From the NCBI RefSeq assembly GCF_039537965.1, contig NZ_BAABBM010000001.1, positions 1,959,501 through 2,023,500 of the forward strand: 64,000 nucleotides of DNA, in the 5' to 3' direction. Below the pieces are notes generated by a model. That model saw only the letters and a program-made list of their open reading frames with translations, was not told where the DNA came from and did not search any database. The stretch comes from Sphingomonas limnosediminicola. Its GTDB lineage: Bacteria > Pseudomonadota > Alphaproteobacteria > Sphingomonadales > Sphingomonadaceae. A program made the position numbers and the translations under genes. Positions 7,985-17,098 of this stretch are shown one piece after another; the stretch's first letter is position 1; every line of letters begins with the position of its first letter.

Positions 7985-10321
7985 ATGTACGAGGCTCCAG
8001 ATCGATATAAGCGTTTGATTTCGGCCCGGCTTCCGGGCGGTGAATCAGCAGGCCTCGCGGCCGGCGCGCCCGACGACGAAAGCTCGCCCCTGCGGGACGT
8101 GCAGCTCATTTCGCGCGCCCAGCTCGCGCCTTTCTTCGCCATCGCCAATATTGCCGCTGCCTTGATGATGCTTCCCAACCTGTGGGGCGTCGTACCCAAG
8201 GAGTGGCTGTTCCCGTGGATCGGCGCCGTTGGCGTCGTCAACGTGGGCGCCATGCACCTCGCACGGATTCAGTCGATCAAGTGCGTCGGTCGTTCGGGTA
8301 AGCGTGTGCCGATGTGGCAGATGGTCGCGGAAGTCACGTTTCGCGCCCTCGTCTGGCTCAGCCTGCCAATCACTCTGTTTCATACCATGGACCCGGGTAC
8401 GCAGGTCATTGCAGCGTCGGTGATGGCAGGTCTTGGAATCGCCGCACTTGGTCTCGTCGTCGTTCCGCCTTGCGTCACTTCCTGGATGGTGTGCTTCACC
8501 GTCGGTATTGGCGGCGTGCTGGTCCTTGAGCGTCATAGCGTGCCCTTCCAGCACATGCTGTCGATCCTGTTCACGCTCGGCGTCGCCAGCTTCGGAGTCC
8601 TTACCGTGGCGCGCTGGTCGTTTCACCAGCTCAAGACCAACGCCGATGTCGGCAGCCGCAGCGAGGGCGCCAGCCTTCTCCTGCAGGAGTACGAGCAGCG
8701 CGGCGTGGGCTGGCTGTGGCAGGTCGACGCGGAGAATCGCGTCACCTACATCAGCTCGCGCATGAGCGCCCTTCTCGGGCGGCCCGCGCAGCAGCTCCTT
8801 GGCTATTCGATGCCCGCGCTTCTCGGCGGCCATGCCGAGCTTGGCCGTGTGCTGCTCGACAAACAGCCGTTCAACGCGCTCGAAATGGAGCTCGCGACGC
8901 CACGCGGAACGCGCTGGATCTCCATCGCTGGCGACCCAATTATCGATACGGCCGGCCGCTTCGAAGGCTTCCGCGGCGTCGGCTCCGACATCACCGAAAT
9001 CCGCCAGACGCAGGAACGCCTGACCCACCTCGCCAATGTTGACGTGCTTTCGGGCCTGCCCAACCGTGGCCGCGTGCGCCAGCTTCTGGGCGAGGCGCTG
9101 CGTCAGGCGACGGTCACCAATGTGCCCTGCGCGATCATGTTTCTCGACCTCGATGGCTTCAAGCCGGTCAACGACACCTTCGGCCACCCGAAGGGCGATG
9201 CGGTGCTCCGCGCCGTCGCCAAGCGGCTGGTCGATCAGCTCGGGAACGTCGGCCACGTTGGCCGCATGGGCGGCGACGAATTTGCGATCGTCATCGGTGA
9301 CGCGCAGAGCCGCAAGATGGTCGAGCAAATGGCCGAAAAGATCATCGCGGCCATCAAGGAGCCTTATGTCATCGAACAGATGGAAATCCGCATCGGTGTT
9401 TCCATCGGCTGCGCCTTCGGTCCGATCGACGGCGCCACGGTCGACGATCTCATCCTAAAGGCCGACCTTGCTCTGTACCAGGCGAAGGACGCCGGCCGCG
9501 GCGTCGCGCGCTATTTCTCGTCGGAACTTCAATCGGAGCAGGAAGACCGCGTCCGCCTCGAAAGCGATCTGCGCTCCGCGATCGCTTCGAACCAGTTCCA
9601 CCTCGTCTATCAGCCGCTGATCAACGCCAAGACGCAGAAGCTGGTCGGGTTCGAAGCCCTCATCCGCTGGAACCACCCGCAGCGCGGAAACGTCCCGCCG
9701 AACGTTTTCATTCCCGTGGCCGAAGAAACCGGCCTGATGGGTGCCATCGGAGCCTGGGTCATCGACGAGGCATGCCGCTCGGCGGCAACCTGGCCTGAGC
9801 CGATCACCGTCGCGCTGAACATCAGCCCGAAGCAGATCATCCTCCCGGCATTGCCGAATATCGTCAGTGAGGCGCTCGCCCGTCACAAGCTTCCGGGCAA
9901 CCGGATCGAACTCGAGGTTACCGAAGGCGTGTTCCTCGGCGACAACGGCTCGACCCTCGACGTCTTGAAGCGCTTGCGCCAGCTTGGCGTCGGCATTGCG
10001 CTCGATGACTTCGGGACCGGCTACTCGTCGATCGGCTATCTGAACAAGGCCGTCTTCCATAAGCTGAAGATTGACGGCAGCTTCGTTCGCGAAGCCGGCT
10101 CGCGGCCGGAGAATGTCGCGATCATCCAGTCAATCGTTCAGCTCGCGAAGAGCTTCCGCATGTCGATCACCGCGGAAGGTGTCGAGAGCGCCGAGGACTT
10201 TGAGCGCATGCGCGACCTCGGCTGCGACACGATCCAGGGTTATCTGTTCGGCCGTCCGCTCGCCTATGAGCGTGCCAACCAAATGGTGCGCGGCCTCGGG
10301 GCCAAGAGGATGGCCGGCTAG
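7985..10321 (+). CDS. Membrane PAS-GGDEF-EAL cyclic-di-GMP signalling protein
   Basis: This 778-residue protein has an N-terminal block of about six membrane helices (about 40-210), a PAS domain (about 230-345), a GGDEF domain and an EAL domain. The diguanylate cyclase signature is intact (RMGGDEF, near residue 430) and so is the phosphodiesterase signature (GFEALIRW near 555, later DDFGTGYSS). Both activities are therefore possible; which one dominates cannot be told from sequence. The window also holds three PilZ proteins at 54.8-57.6 kb, which could be effectors of the same second messenger. Confidence 0.92.
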   Translation: MYEAPDRYKRLISARLPGGESAGLAAGAPDDESSPLRDVQLISRAQLAPFFAIANIAAALMMLPNLWGVVPKEWLFPWIGAVGVVNVGAMHLARIQSIKCVGRSGKRVPMWQMVAEVTFRALVWLSLPITLFHTMDPGTQVIAASVMAGLGIAALGLVVVPPCVTSWMVCFTVGIGGVLVLERHSVPFQHMLSILFTLGVASFGVLTVARWSFHQLKTNADVGSRSEGASLLLQEYEQRGVGWLWQVDAENRVTYISSRMSALLGRPAQQLLGYSMPALLGGHAELGRVLLDKQPFNALEMELATPRGTRWISIAGDPIIDTAGRFEGFRGVGSDITEIRQTQERLTHLANVDVLSGLPNRGRVRQLLGEALRQATVTNVPCAIMFLDLDGFKPVNDTFGHPKGDAVLRAVAKRLVDQLGNVGHVGRMGGDEFAIVIGDAQSRKMVEQMAEKIIAAIKEPYVIEQMEIRIGVSIGCAFGPIDGATVDDLILKADLALYQAKDAGRGVARYFSSELQSEQEDRVRLESDLRSAIASNQFHLVYQPLINAKTQKLVGFEALIRWNHPQRGNVPPNVFIPVAEETGLMGAIGAWVIDEACRSAATWPEPITVALNISPKQIILPALPNIVSEALARHKLPGNRIELEVTEGVFLGDNGSTLDVLKRLRQLGVGIALDDFGTGYSSIGYLNKAVFHKLKIDGSFVREAGSRPENVAIIQSIVQLAKSFRMSITAEGVESAEDFERMRDLGCDTIQGYLFGRPLAYERANQMVRGLGAKRMAG

Positions 10322-10992
10322 GTCGCGACCTGCTCCGGCTGGGTTAGCAGCCGCCAGTTCATTCGCGGATAGGAGTTCAGCTGCCGGCCCAGGCTGCTGG
10401 TGATGAAGGTCAGCCGCTCGACCGTTCGGCTGTGGATCAGCGGACCGGCATCTAGGTAACGGAACGGCGTGCCTTCGGTCAGCGCGAAGAACTGCGCCTT
10501 TGCTTTTTCATCGTCGCCGGTGACCAAAACGTCGCTTAGCGTTTCACCGAAGTCGGGATGGTCGAACACTTCCCAGAATACATTTTTGAACGCGCCGACG
10601 ACCCGCGCCTGCGGAAAGCGGTGCTGCAGCTGTTCGGCGGCGCTGGTGTCCCACGGCGTCACGAAATCGCTGTAGTCGGCGTTGAATGGGTTGCTGATGT
10701 CGATCAGCAGCTTGCCCGATAGCGCACGGCAGTGCCGATCGAGCAGATCGAAAAGCCCATCGCTGACGAACACCGCCGGCAGAACTGCGGGCGCGGCCAG
10801 CGCGTCGGAATAGCAACCTGCCCGAAGCGTGGGGATTCCAAGTTCTTCAACGATCGCAGACGCGCGATCAGAATCGCGCGACCCGAGCACGACGCGCCGG
10901 CCCGCACGGGCGAACATTGCCGCCAGCCGCGAACCCATGCGTCCAGTTCCAAGCACGCCAAGCTCGGCCTGCCATTGATCGGTTGTGATCAT
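10318..10992 (-). CDS. NADPH-dependent F420 reductase-like oxidoreductase
   Basis: Rossmann-fold protein of the F420:NADP oxidoreductase (NPD) family, 224 residues. It has the nucleotide-binding motif GVLGTGRMGSRLA at about residues 12-24 and a following SRD that suits NADP(H). The SNPFNADYSDF and GAFKNVFWE segments match the family's catalytic-face motifs. Relatives in Proteobacteria are often F420-independent, so the true substrate is unknown. The gene overlaps the end of the GGDEF-EAL gene tail to tail. Confidence 0.75.
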   Translation of the reverse strand: MITTDQWQAELGVLGTGRMGSRLAAMFARAGRRVVLGSRDSDRASAIVEELGIPTLRAGCYSDALAAPAVLPAVFVSDGLFDLLDRHCRALSGKLLIDISNPFNADYSDFVTPWDTSAAEQLQHRFPQARVVGAFKNVFWEVFDHPDFGETLSDVLVTGDDEKAKAQFFALTEGTPFRYLDAGPLIHSRTVERLTFITSSLGRQLNSYPRMNWRLLTQPEQVAT

Positions 10993-11229
10993 TCAAAGTA
11001 TCCTTCTGCCGTCCCATCACGGCGCGTCCGCTACTCCTGGCGGCATATCGTGCGCCAACCGAAACCGAATTCAGGACGATAAGCTGGCCTTATGAGCCAG
11101 CGGGGCGGTTGCGGAGGCAGGACCCCTCTAGAGAAGGCGAGCTGGCCGACTGCTCCGCGTATCGGGAGTAACCCCGATGGTCTCCCGGCCGCAGCTAGTC
11201 AGGTTATCTCTCATTTCTAGGAGCAGCCA

Positions 11230-12129
11230 ATGCTCAGAAGCGGCGAGCTTTGCATTGCGGTTGTGACGCTGACGCTTCTGGCCATGCCGGTTAGCGCAAA
11301 CGCCACTGAGTTGGGGCCGGACGCACGCGAACTGATCCGCGAGGCTTACCCGAAAGAGCGCCAATCCATCGTCAATGTCCTGAAGCGACTGCACCCTGAG
11401 GCGACGGAGGAGATCGACAAGCTCGTCAGGGAGATTGATCAGCAGAAGAAGGAAAAGGTCGAGCGGATGGGCCTGATCGAAGGGCTTCGCGGCGAAGTTG
11501 CTGTCGGAGGTTTCTATTCGACCGGCAATACGAACGAGTGGGGCGTTAGCGGTACGGCCACAATCCGGCGCGAAGGCAAGCGTTGGGTAAACTCACTCGA
11601 CTTGCTCGCCGATGTGAAGAATGAGGACCACCAGAAGGTTACGGATCGGCTGGCTGCAACCTACAGGCTGCGCCGTAACTTCGTCGGTTCTAACTGGTTC
11701 GTCGCGGGGGGACTTAGCTACGAACGGGACAGCTTCGTCGGCTTCACGCAGCGGTTGGGGCAATTCGTCGGCCCAGGCTACCAGATCAGCAATGGCAACC
11801 GCCTGAAATGGGACGTCACGGCGGGTCCCGGATTCCGCCGCACCCGCTTCATCGATGCGCCTTCCGAAAGTCAGTTCGGGCTGCACGCACGGACGACCTT
11901 CGCATGGCAGATAACCGACACGCTGAAGTTCGCAGAAAGCCTCAGCGCGGACCTCGGCAAAGGCGACGATTCCTATCTTTCGACCACCTCTGTGACGTCG
12001 GACATCTACGGCGGCTTCGCGCTCCGCCTTTCATTCGTCGCCGAATATGAGACCCAACCGCCGGCCGATCGAAAGAAGCTGGACACCTACAGCAGAGCTA
12101 GTGTCGTTTACATCTTTGAGCCGCATTAG
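11230..12129 (+). CDS. DUF481 outer-membrane beta-barrel protein (YdiY-like)
   Basis: Secreted protein of 299 residues with a signal peptide (about 1-25, ending ANA). A charged helical segment (about 30-80) precedes a DUF481 barrel that starts at GEVAVGGFYSTGNTNEWGVSG, the family signature, and continues in alternating strands to a terminal VYIFEPH. Family members are outer-membrane proteins, some induced by salt, but the function is not established. A TAGGAG Shine-Dalgarno lies just before the ATG. Confidence 0.8.
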   Translation: MLRSGELCIAVVTLTLLAMPVSANATELGPDARELIREAYPKERQSIVNVLKRLHPEATEEIDKLVREIDQQKKEKVERMGLIEGLRGEVAVGGFYSTGNTNEWGVSGTATIRREGKRWVNSLDLLADVKNEDHQKVTDRLAATYRLRRNFVGSNWFVAGGLSYERDSFVGFTQRLGQFVGPGYQISNGNRLKWDVTAGPGFRRTRFIDAPSESQFGLHARTTFAWQITDTLKFAESLSADLGKGDDSYLSTTSVTSDIYGGFALRLSFVAEYETQPPADRKKLDTYSRASVVYIFEPH

Positions 12130-12210
12130 CGGCGCGTCGCCGAAGTCCGGAGTCATCCCGATGGCGCCCATCCAGGAGAGTAAGTAGCTGCCTTTTGAGA
12201 GGAAGAGACT

Positions 12211-12582
12211 ATGACGATTTCCCGTATAATCACTGGCTCGCTAGCGGCGGCGTTTTGCGTCGCGCAGCCCGCTCGCGCGCAAATGTCCGCCGCACCGATC
12301 CCGTCGGCTCTACCCGACATAAATTCCATCTCCGCCGCGAACGCCGCCGGGGTCTTGCGATATTGCGTGTCCAAGCAACTAGTCAGCAGCACAAGTGCCG
12401 ATCTGGTGCTTCAAACGCTCACCACGAAGCGGAGCGTTTTGAATTCGCCGGACTACTCGTCAGGCCAGCAAGGGCGTATTCTGCCCGCGGGCGGCAAGGC
12501 TTTTTCAATCGAGGAAGCGCCAAGCTACCTCCAGTCCCGGGCCTGCGACCTGGTCTTGAGCCGGGCACAGCAGTTCCACTGA
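12211..12582 (+). CDS. DUF2501 secreted small protein
   Basis: A 123-residue secreted protein with a signal peptide ending ARAQ (about residue 24). The central segment (ALPDINSISAANAAGVLRYCV), the following QQG and two well-spaced cysteines resemble the DUF2501/YjjA family, whose role is unknown. It follows the DUF481 gene by 81 bases in the same direction and may share its transcript. GAGAGGAAGAG upstream is a clear ribosome site. Confidence 0.65.
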   Translation: MTISRIITGSLAAAFCVAQPARAQMSAAPIPSALPDINSISAANAAGVLRYCVSKQLVSSTSADLVLQTLTTKRSVLNSPDYSSGQQGRILPAGGKAFSIEEAPSYLQSRACDLVLSRAQQFH

Positions 12583-12677
12583 TCGATCGCTACGGCGATC
12601 GTCTTCTCAGTTGCCAGGCGTCCGGTCAGGACCGTCCGGTCACTCGTACCCCAGGCGCGATGCTTACGTGACGGCCT

Positions 12678-13592
12678 CTACTGCGCGGCGGCGTCCGGCT
12701 GCGGCACAGTTACATACACAACCGTATCGCCTTCATATTGCGGTTGGTACCACGCCGACCCGCAGTGGTAATAAGTGTAGCTCGCATATGGGTACGGCGA
12801 GCAACCACCCGGCAAACCGTAATAAGCCGTGCCGTAGGCCGCAGCGGTCACGCCAGCGATCGCACCAATCGCAACGCCTGCTGCAATCGGGTGATCGTAC
12901 CACCCGCCCCAGCCACCGCCCCAATTGCCGTAATTGTTGTCGATGTTGATGTTGCCGGTGTTGATGTTGCCGTTGTTGACACGATTTCCGCTGCCGACGT
13001 TGTTCCTGCCCCCGGCGGGCAATTGGCCGGGCCTTGCACCACCGACGCCTCCTGCTCCACCGACACCGCCGGGCCGCCCAGCACCGCCAACGCCACCGAC
13101 GCCGCCGACGCCACCGGGCCGTCCAGCACCGCCAACGCCACCTACTCCCCCAACACCGCCGGGACGCCCAGCGCCGCCGACGCCGCCTGCTCCACCGACA
13201 CCGCCGGGTCGTCCGACGCCACCTGCCCCGCCGGGTCGTCCAGCGCCACCCGCTGGAAGTTGGCTCGGTCGGCTGTAACTTGCACCGCCAGGCCTGCTAT
13301 AGCTGCCGCCGCGGCTGAAGCCTGAGCCGCCGTAGCCGCCGCCGCCAAATCCGCCGCCACGGCTGATGCTTGAGGAACCGCCATAGCGTGCGCCGCCGCC
13401 GCCGCCACCGCGGCTGAATCCGCCACCGCCGCCGCCAAACCCGCCACCGCCGCCGCGGCTGAAACCGCCGCCGCCGCCACGACCGCCGCCACCGCCACCA
13501 CGACCACCGCGTGCGTCAACTTCTTGGATGGAGAATGCGATCAGGCCAACGAATGCCGCGGCGGTCGCGAAGCGATGAAGTGCCGTGATCAT
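12678..13592 (-). CDS. Glycine-rich repeat secreted protein
   Basis: A 304-residue protein with a signal peptide (about 1-28), then a long low-complexity region: GGGGG/FSRGGGGG blocks to about residue 115, then near-perfect (GRPGGVGGxGGVGGA) repeats to about 190. A less repetitive C-terminal domain has a hydrophobic AAGVAIGAIAGVTAAAYG segment followed by a Tyr/Cys-rich tail (YGLPGGCSPYPYASYTYYHCG). It is probably secreted or membrane-held and structural or adhesive. Its start overlaps the stop of the DUF2092 gene by four bases (ATGA), so the two are coupled. The function is unknown. Confidence 0.7.
   Translation of the reverse strand: MITALHRFATAAAFVGLIAFSIQEVDARGGRGGGGGGRGGGGGFSRGGGGGFGGGGGGFSRGGGGGGARYGGSSSISRGGGFGGGGYGGSGFSRGGSYSRPGGASYSRPSQLPAGGAGRPGGAGGVGRPGGVGGAGGVGGAGRPGGVGGVGGVGGAGRPGGVGGVGGVGGAGRPGGVGGAGGVGGARPGQLPAGGRNNVGSGNRVNNGNINTGNINIDNNYGNWGGGWGGWYDHPIAAGVAIGAIAGVTAAAYGTAYYGLPGGCSPYPYASYTYYHCGSAWYQPQYEGDTVVYVTVPQPDAAAQ
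13030..13260. repeat. Tandem GC-rich repeat encoding GRPGGVGG units
   Basis: Imperfect tandem units (CCGCCGGGxCGTCC, GCACCGCCAACGCCACC variants) follow one another with no unique spacers. This is coding repeat DNA inside the glycine-rich gene, prone to slippage, and not a CRISPR array. Confidence 0.7.
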
Positions 13593-14434
13593 TTCGACTC
13601 TCCTGAAGCAATGTAAGTGGCCATCGGGATGCGCTTGGCGTCAGCGTTCGGAGCGAAGGTAAAATCACTCGCCGCGAGCGCAGGATTCACTTTCCAATCC
13701 AGTCTCGCGATGTAGGTGGGGTGAGCCGCGTCGGTTTGGTCGACGATGACCAGCTTGCGCGGGAGTGGTTGCGCGCCCTGCTGGATCCAAACCTCCCAGT
13801 CAGTATTCGCCTCGCGAAACGCGTAATGATCGGTAGGAACGCCATCGATGGTTGCGGTTCCGACCTGGTAGGCGGATTTCAACGCATCGTCGCGTTTCCC
13901 GTTAGGATCGGACCAGCGGAAAAGATCCTCGAGCGGAAGTTTGATACCGCGCTTTTCGTAGATTTCCTTCAGCGTGTCCTTATTGGTCGCCGGTGCTGGA
14001 ACGGTTGAGTAGAACCCCGTTGACGGCGCATAGACCGTGAACTGCTTGCCGTCATAATAGAAGCGCCGTTTCTTCAGATCGCTGTCGTAATCGATCACGA
14101 ACCCAGCCGGCTTGCGAAGCTTGTAATTGGTCACGCCATCCATTTGGATGCGCTGGCCGTCCTGCGTGACGACATCGAGACTGCCGTTGGACTTGATCTG
14201 TGCCGTCTTGAGCGACGTCAGATAAGCGCTCATCCGCGCTAGTGCGGCTACTGCGTCGGGGTCGACGGTTCCAGGGACGGTTGACTTATCGTCATCCTTG
14301 GCTGTCGCGGAAGCAGCCTGCGAACCCGCCTTATTGCTCGCCGCTTCGTTCTTCGAAGCTTCACTTCCTTTGCACCCCGCGACCAGAAACAGGGACAGGA
14401 CAATTGTGAGATACCGCGGGCCGAAGCTCGTCAT
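13589..14434 (-). CDS. DUF2092 family lipoprotein
   Basis: About 281 residues. MTSFGPRYLTIVLSLFLVAGC ends in a lipobox, which is why the ATG at 14434 is preferred over the one at 14458. An Ala/Ser/Lys-rich linker is followed by the DUF2092 domain (PDAVAALARMSAYLTSLKTAQ onward), which resembles LolA/LolB-like half-barrel folds that handle lipids. The pathway is unknown. It is coupled by a four-base overlap to the glycine-rich protein gene, suggesting the two act together at the cell surface. Confidence 0.75.
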   Translation of the reverse strand: MTSFGPRYLTIVLSLFLVAGCKGSEASKNEAASNKAGSQAASATAKDDDKSTVPGTVDPDAVAALARMSAYLTSLKTAQIKSNGSLDVVTQDGQRIQMDGVTNYKLRKPAGFVIDYDSDLKKRRFYYDGKQFTVYAPSTGFYSTVPAPATNKDTLKEIYEKRGIKLPLEDLFRWSDPNGKRDDALKSAYQVGTATIDGVPTDHYAFREANTDWEVWIQQGAQPLPRKLVIVDQTDAAHPTYIARLDWKVNPALAASDFTFAPNADAKRIPMATYIASGESK

Positions 14435-14598
14435 TGGCCGTCTCCATGCTCGATGCACGCGCCGCTGCGCTGCAGCCGAACAGGGTACCGAGGTGCGCGG
14501 AGGGTTCTATCGGGAGAAACCCTAGATTAAGCTCGGCTATTCCGGAGCCGTAGTGCAGCAAGCTATGCGGTTTTCCCCGACATTTGAGCATGAGCGCT

Positions 14599-15423
14599 CT
14601 AGCGTAGCGGCTGCGCAGGGCGTGCCGGCAAGACCGCCTTGTCGAGGTCTGCAATTGTGTTCTCCAGAGCGGTCTGCGGAACGAGAATTGATCCTCCACG
14701 GGGCCGATCAAGATCGAGGATTAGCACTATTGCCAATGCCATCAGGACGAACAGAAGCGATGAAGCCGCGCGAAGCCGATATGGCTGCGAGGCGGTGAGA
14801 TAGCCGAGCAGGGCACTGGATGTGATCAAGTAAAGGATCAGCGCGTCCATCACTCGATCAGGAATATGCGCAGTTCCAGCGAGCTCCCTGCGCCGTCCCA
14901 CGTTCAGCACATCTGCGACACTTTCCGCGACGGATACGCCGAGGTCAGTGCCGCGATAAGGTAGGACACTGTTTCGCGTGACGTTCCATAGTTGCTCGCG
15001 CAGGTGTTGGCTGCGTTCGAGCTGAGCCTGCTTTTCGGCATCCCACGTACCCAGGGGCGAGATGCGGGTGTGCGCGTAGTTTCGAATAGCGATTTGGAGC
15101 GGGAAGCGTTGTGCGTCGTCGAGGATCTCGGCGCGATCGAAGCTCGTCTCGATGGCATTTGCCTCCTCCGAAACGATCACGCGTCGCGTATCGAAGCGGT
15201 CGAGCGCAATCGTGAATGTGAAGCCGACGATGAACGCGAATAACCCGAACACGGATCCGATGATGAAGCCTTCCATGTCGAGCCGCCCCTGCTCCTCGCG
15301 CTTATCGGGTCGCCAGGCCGAAACCTTGCGATGAAGCCATTGGCCAACCTCGGAGCTCAGGAGACAACAGAGGACGAGGATGATGCCATCCAACCACAGA
15401 GGGAGTTTCGGGAGCAGGTTCAT
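14599..15423 (-). CDS. DUF4239 (bestrophin-like) membrane protein
   Basis: A 274-residue protein with four predicted membrane helices in two pairs (about 8-28 and 55-75, then 185-210 and 215-240). The soluble middle carries the typical DUF4239 pattern (TFTIALDRFDTRRVIVSEEANAI). Distant similarity to bestrophins suggests an ion channel, but this is not shown. It lies 80 bases downstream of the porin gene in the same direction and may be read through from that operon. Confidence 0.7.
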   Translation of the reverse strand: MNLLPKLPLWLDGIILVLCCLLSSEVGQWLHRKVSAWRPDKREEQGRLDMEGFIIGSVFGLFAFIVGFTFTIALDRFDTRRVIVSEEANAIETSFDRAEILDDAQRFPLQIAIRNYAHTRISPLGTWDAEKQAQLERSQHLREQLWNVTRNSVLPYRGTDLGVSVAESVADVLNVGRRRELAGTAHIPDRVMDALILYLITSSALLGYLTASQPYRLRAASSLLFVLMALAIVLILDLDRPRGGSILVPQTALENTIADLDKAVLPARPAQPLR

Positions 15424-15502
15424 GTGGCTTCAGCTTTCACTAGGACCGCGGCATGGACGGGCTAGAAAATGACGGTTTGCGCAAGCGTCGGAGCCGACTG
15501 CA

Positions 15503-17098
15503 CTAGAACATCAACACCCAGTCGCTCAGGAATACCCAGCCCTTGTCGCCGACTGCGACAGGCATGTGGAAACCTCCAACTGGCGACCTATCGGTTCTTA
15601 TCGCTTCGAGATTGACGTGCATCTCGCGCCTCCGGAACGGGTAGACATTGACGCCGGCCGCAAATTCCGTCGGATTGCCATTCGCGCCCCAAATTTTCGA
15701 AGCCGTCACGTAGGTCTGGACCAAATCCTTGATCGGCATCGCCGAAAGCTGAAGCGCGAACCCATTGTCTTTCACGTGGTCGATAGGAACGAACCCAATC
15801 GTTTGGAAGTGATTGACCCTGCGCCAATACCACTGACCTTCAAGCGACATGCCTTTGTATTTCACGCCAAGGTCGATGCTCGCCATCGCCCACTTGGCTC
15901 GCTCAATCTTGCCGCCCGTACCGAAAGGATCGGGACTGAAGAGCAATGTCCCGTCTGTCAGGCGTATCTGAGAGTTCTCGAAATCGTCCTCTTTCGGCTG
16001 CCCTTGCGCGGTCTCAGTGCTGCGCGAAACGTTGAGGCCGATGTAGGTCGCGACTTTCTGGTGGTAATCGTAATCCCCGAAGCCGTCAGCCAAGCCAAAC
16101 TCGCCGGTCGTCGGCATCCACCAGAGGGCGCCGGACACGGTGTTGAACTTGTTGTCGAGTTCCTTGGAGCTGACGCCGAGGGTCGACAGGTTGTTGCCGA
16201 CCATGACCCGATAGTTAAGTCCCTTCGCAATCTGCCCGAAGGCATCGATTCCGCTGGTGTATGAGCCGCGGTAGAATTCGTCGGCCATGACGCGATTGTC
16301 GTGACGCAGCCACTTGGGGAAGCTGTAATTCGTGCTGCGCGTGGTCGGCAGCGGCATGATGCCGGCGCTGACTGACAACCAATTGGCAAATTTGTATCTG
16401 AGGAAGCCCGCGATCGCGACCTGGCCGCCTTCGCCCTGATTCGCATTGTTGGTCCAGACGAAAATGAGATGCGAGAAACGCGGGGTAAACAACCAGCCTT
16501 TGAATTGTAGGCTGACTTTATAAAGCTGCACTTCGTTGCGCTTTTCGACCGGGATCACCCTGCCGAAACTGTCAGTGTATGTTGAGTCGACCGCGTTCTG
16601 ATTGAGGTAGCGTGCATAGGTCATCAGGCCGAGATATTCGGTGGCGATGGGCTCATCGACGAGCACCCAGCCAGTGTCGCGTTTGAACGTGCCGGCGAGC
16701 TCCTGACGCTTCATGAATGCGTCTACCGGATTCTTCGCAGGCTCCGCTGCAGCTTGCTGCTGCTCAGGCGTTAGCGGGCGCAAAGGCGGAGTCACTTGTA
16801 CGCTAGTTGTGGCAGTGGAGGCGGGCTCAGAATGCGGCACTCCAAGCTTCGATTCGAGCGCCTGAATCCTCGCGTCGAAGTCGCTCATTCGGTTCTGCAT
16901 GTCGCGACGTTGTAACTGCAGAAGTTTGAGCTGATCGGCCGGCGAGAGATTCGCGTCGGACTGTTTCGCTTGGTCGGCAGCCTCGCCTTTTTGTTGGTCG
17001 GGCATTGGCAAGTTTCCAGCATCCTGCGCGCGCGCCGGCGCCGCCAGCACAAGCGCGCATGACACCGACGCGAGGAGCAGTTGCTTAATGCTGCACAT
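15503..17098 (-). CDS. Outer-membrane porin with N-terminal coiled coil
   Basis: A porin of about 531 residues. The signal peptide (MCSIKQLLLASVSCALVLAA, ending ARAQ) sets the start at 17098, which overlaps the end of the amidohydrolase gene by 14 bases. A Gln/Leu-rich coiled coil (about 45-85) precedes a Pro/Ala linker and a beta barrel ending in WVLMF with a terminal Phe. The coiled coil plus barrel layout resembles oligosaccharide or phosphate-selective trimeric porins. The substrate is unknown. Last of the four secreted-protein genes transcribed from 20.7 kb. Confidence 0.75.
   Translation of the reverse strand: MCSIKQLLLASVSCALVLAAPARAQDAGNLPMPDQQKGEAADQAKQSDANLSPADQLKLLQLQRRDMQNRMSDFDARIQALESKLGVPHSEPASTATTSVQVTPPLRPLTPEQQQAAAEPAKNPVDAFMKRQELAGTFKRDTGWVLVDEPIATEYLGLMTYARYLNQNAVDSTYTDSFGRVIPVEKRNEVQLYKVSLQFKGWLFTPRFSHLIFVWTNNANQGEGGQVAIAGFLRYKFANWLSVSAGIMPLPTTRSTNYSFPKWLRHDNRVMADEFYRGSYTSGIDAFGQIAKGLNYRVMVGNNLSTLGVSSKELDNKFNTVSGALWWMPTTGEFGLADGFGDYDYHQKVATYIGLNVSRSTETAQGQPKEDDFENSQIRLTDGTLLFSPDPFGTGGKIERAKWAMASIDLGVKYKGMSLEGQWYWRRVNHFQTIGFVPIDHVKDNGFALQLSAMPIKDLVQTYVTASKIWGANGNPTEFAAGVNVYPFRRREMHVNLEAIRTDRSPVGGFHMPVAVGDKGWVFLSDWVLMF

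Noticed and set aside
13030..13260. Direct repeats resembling a CRISPR array
   Set aside because: The units are short, tandem and lack unique spacers; they encode GRPGGVGG repeats in frame.
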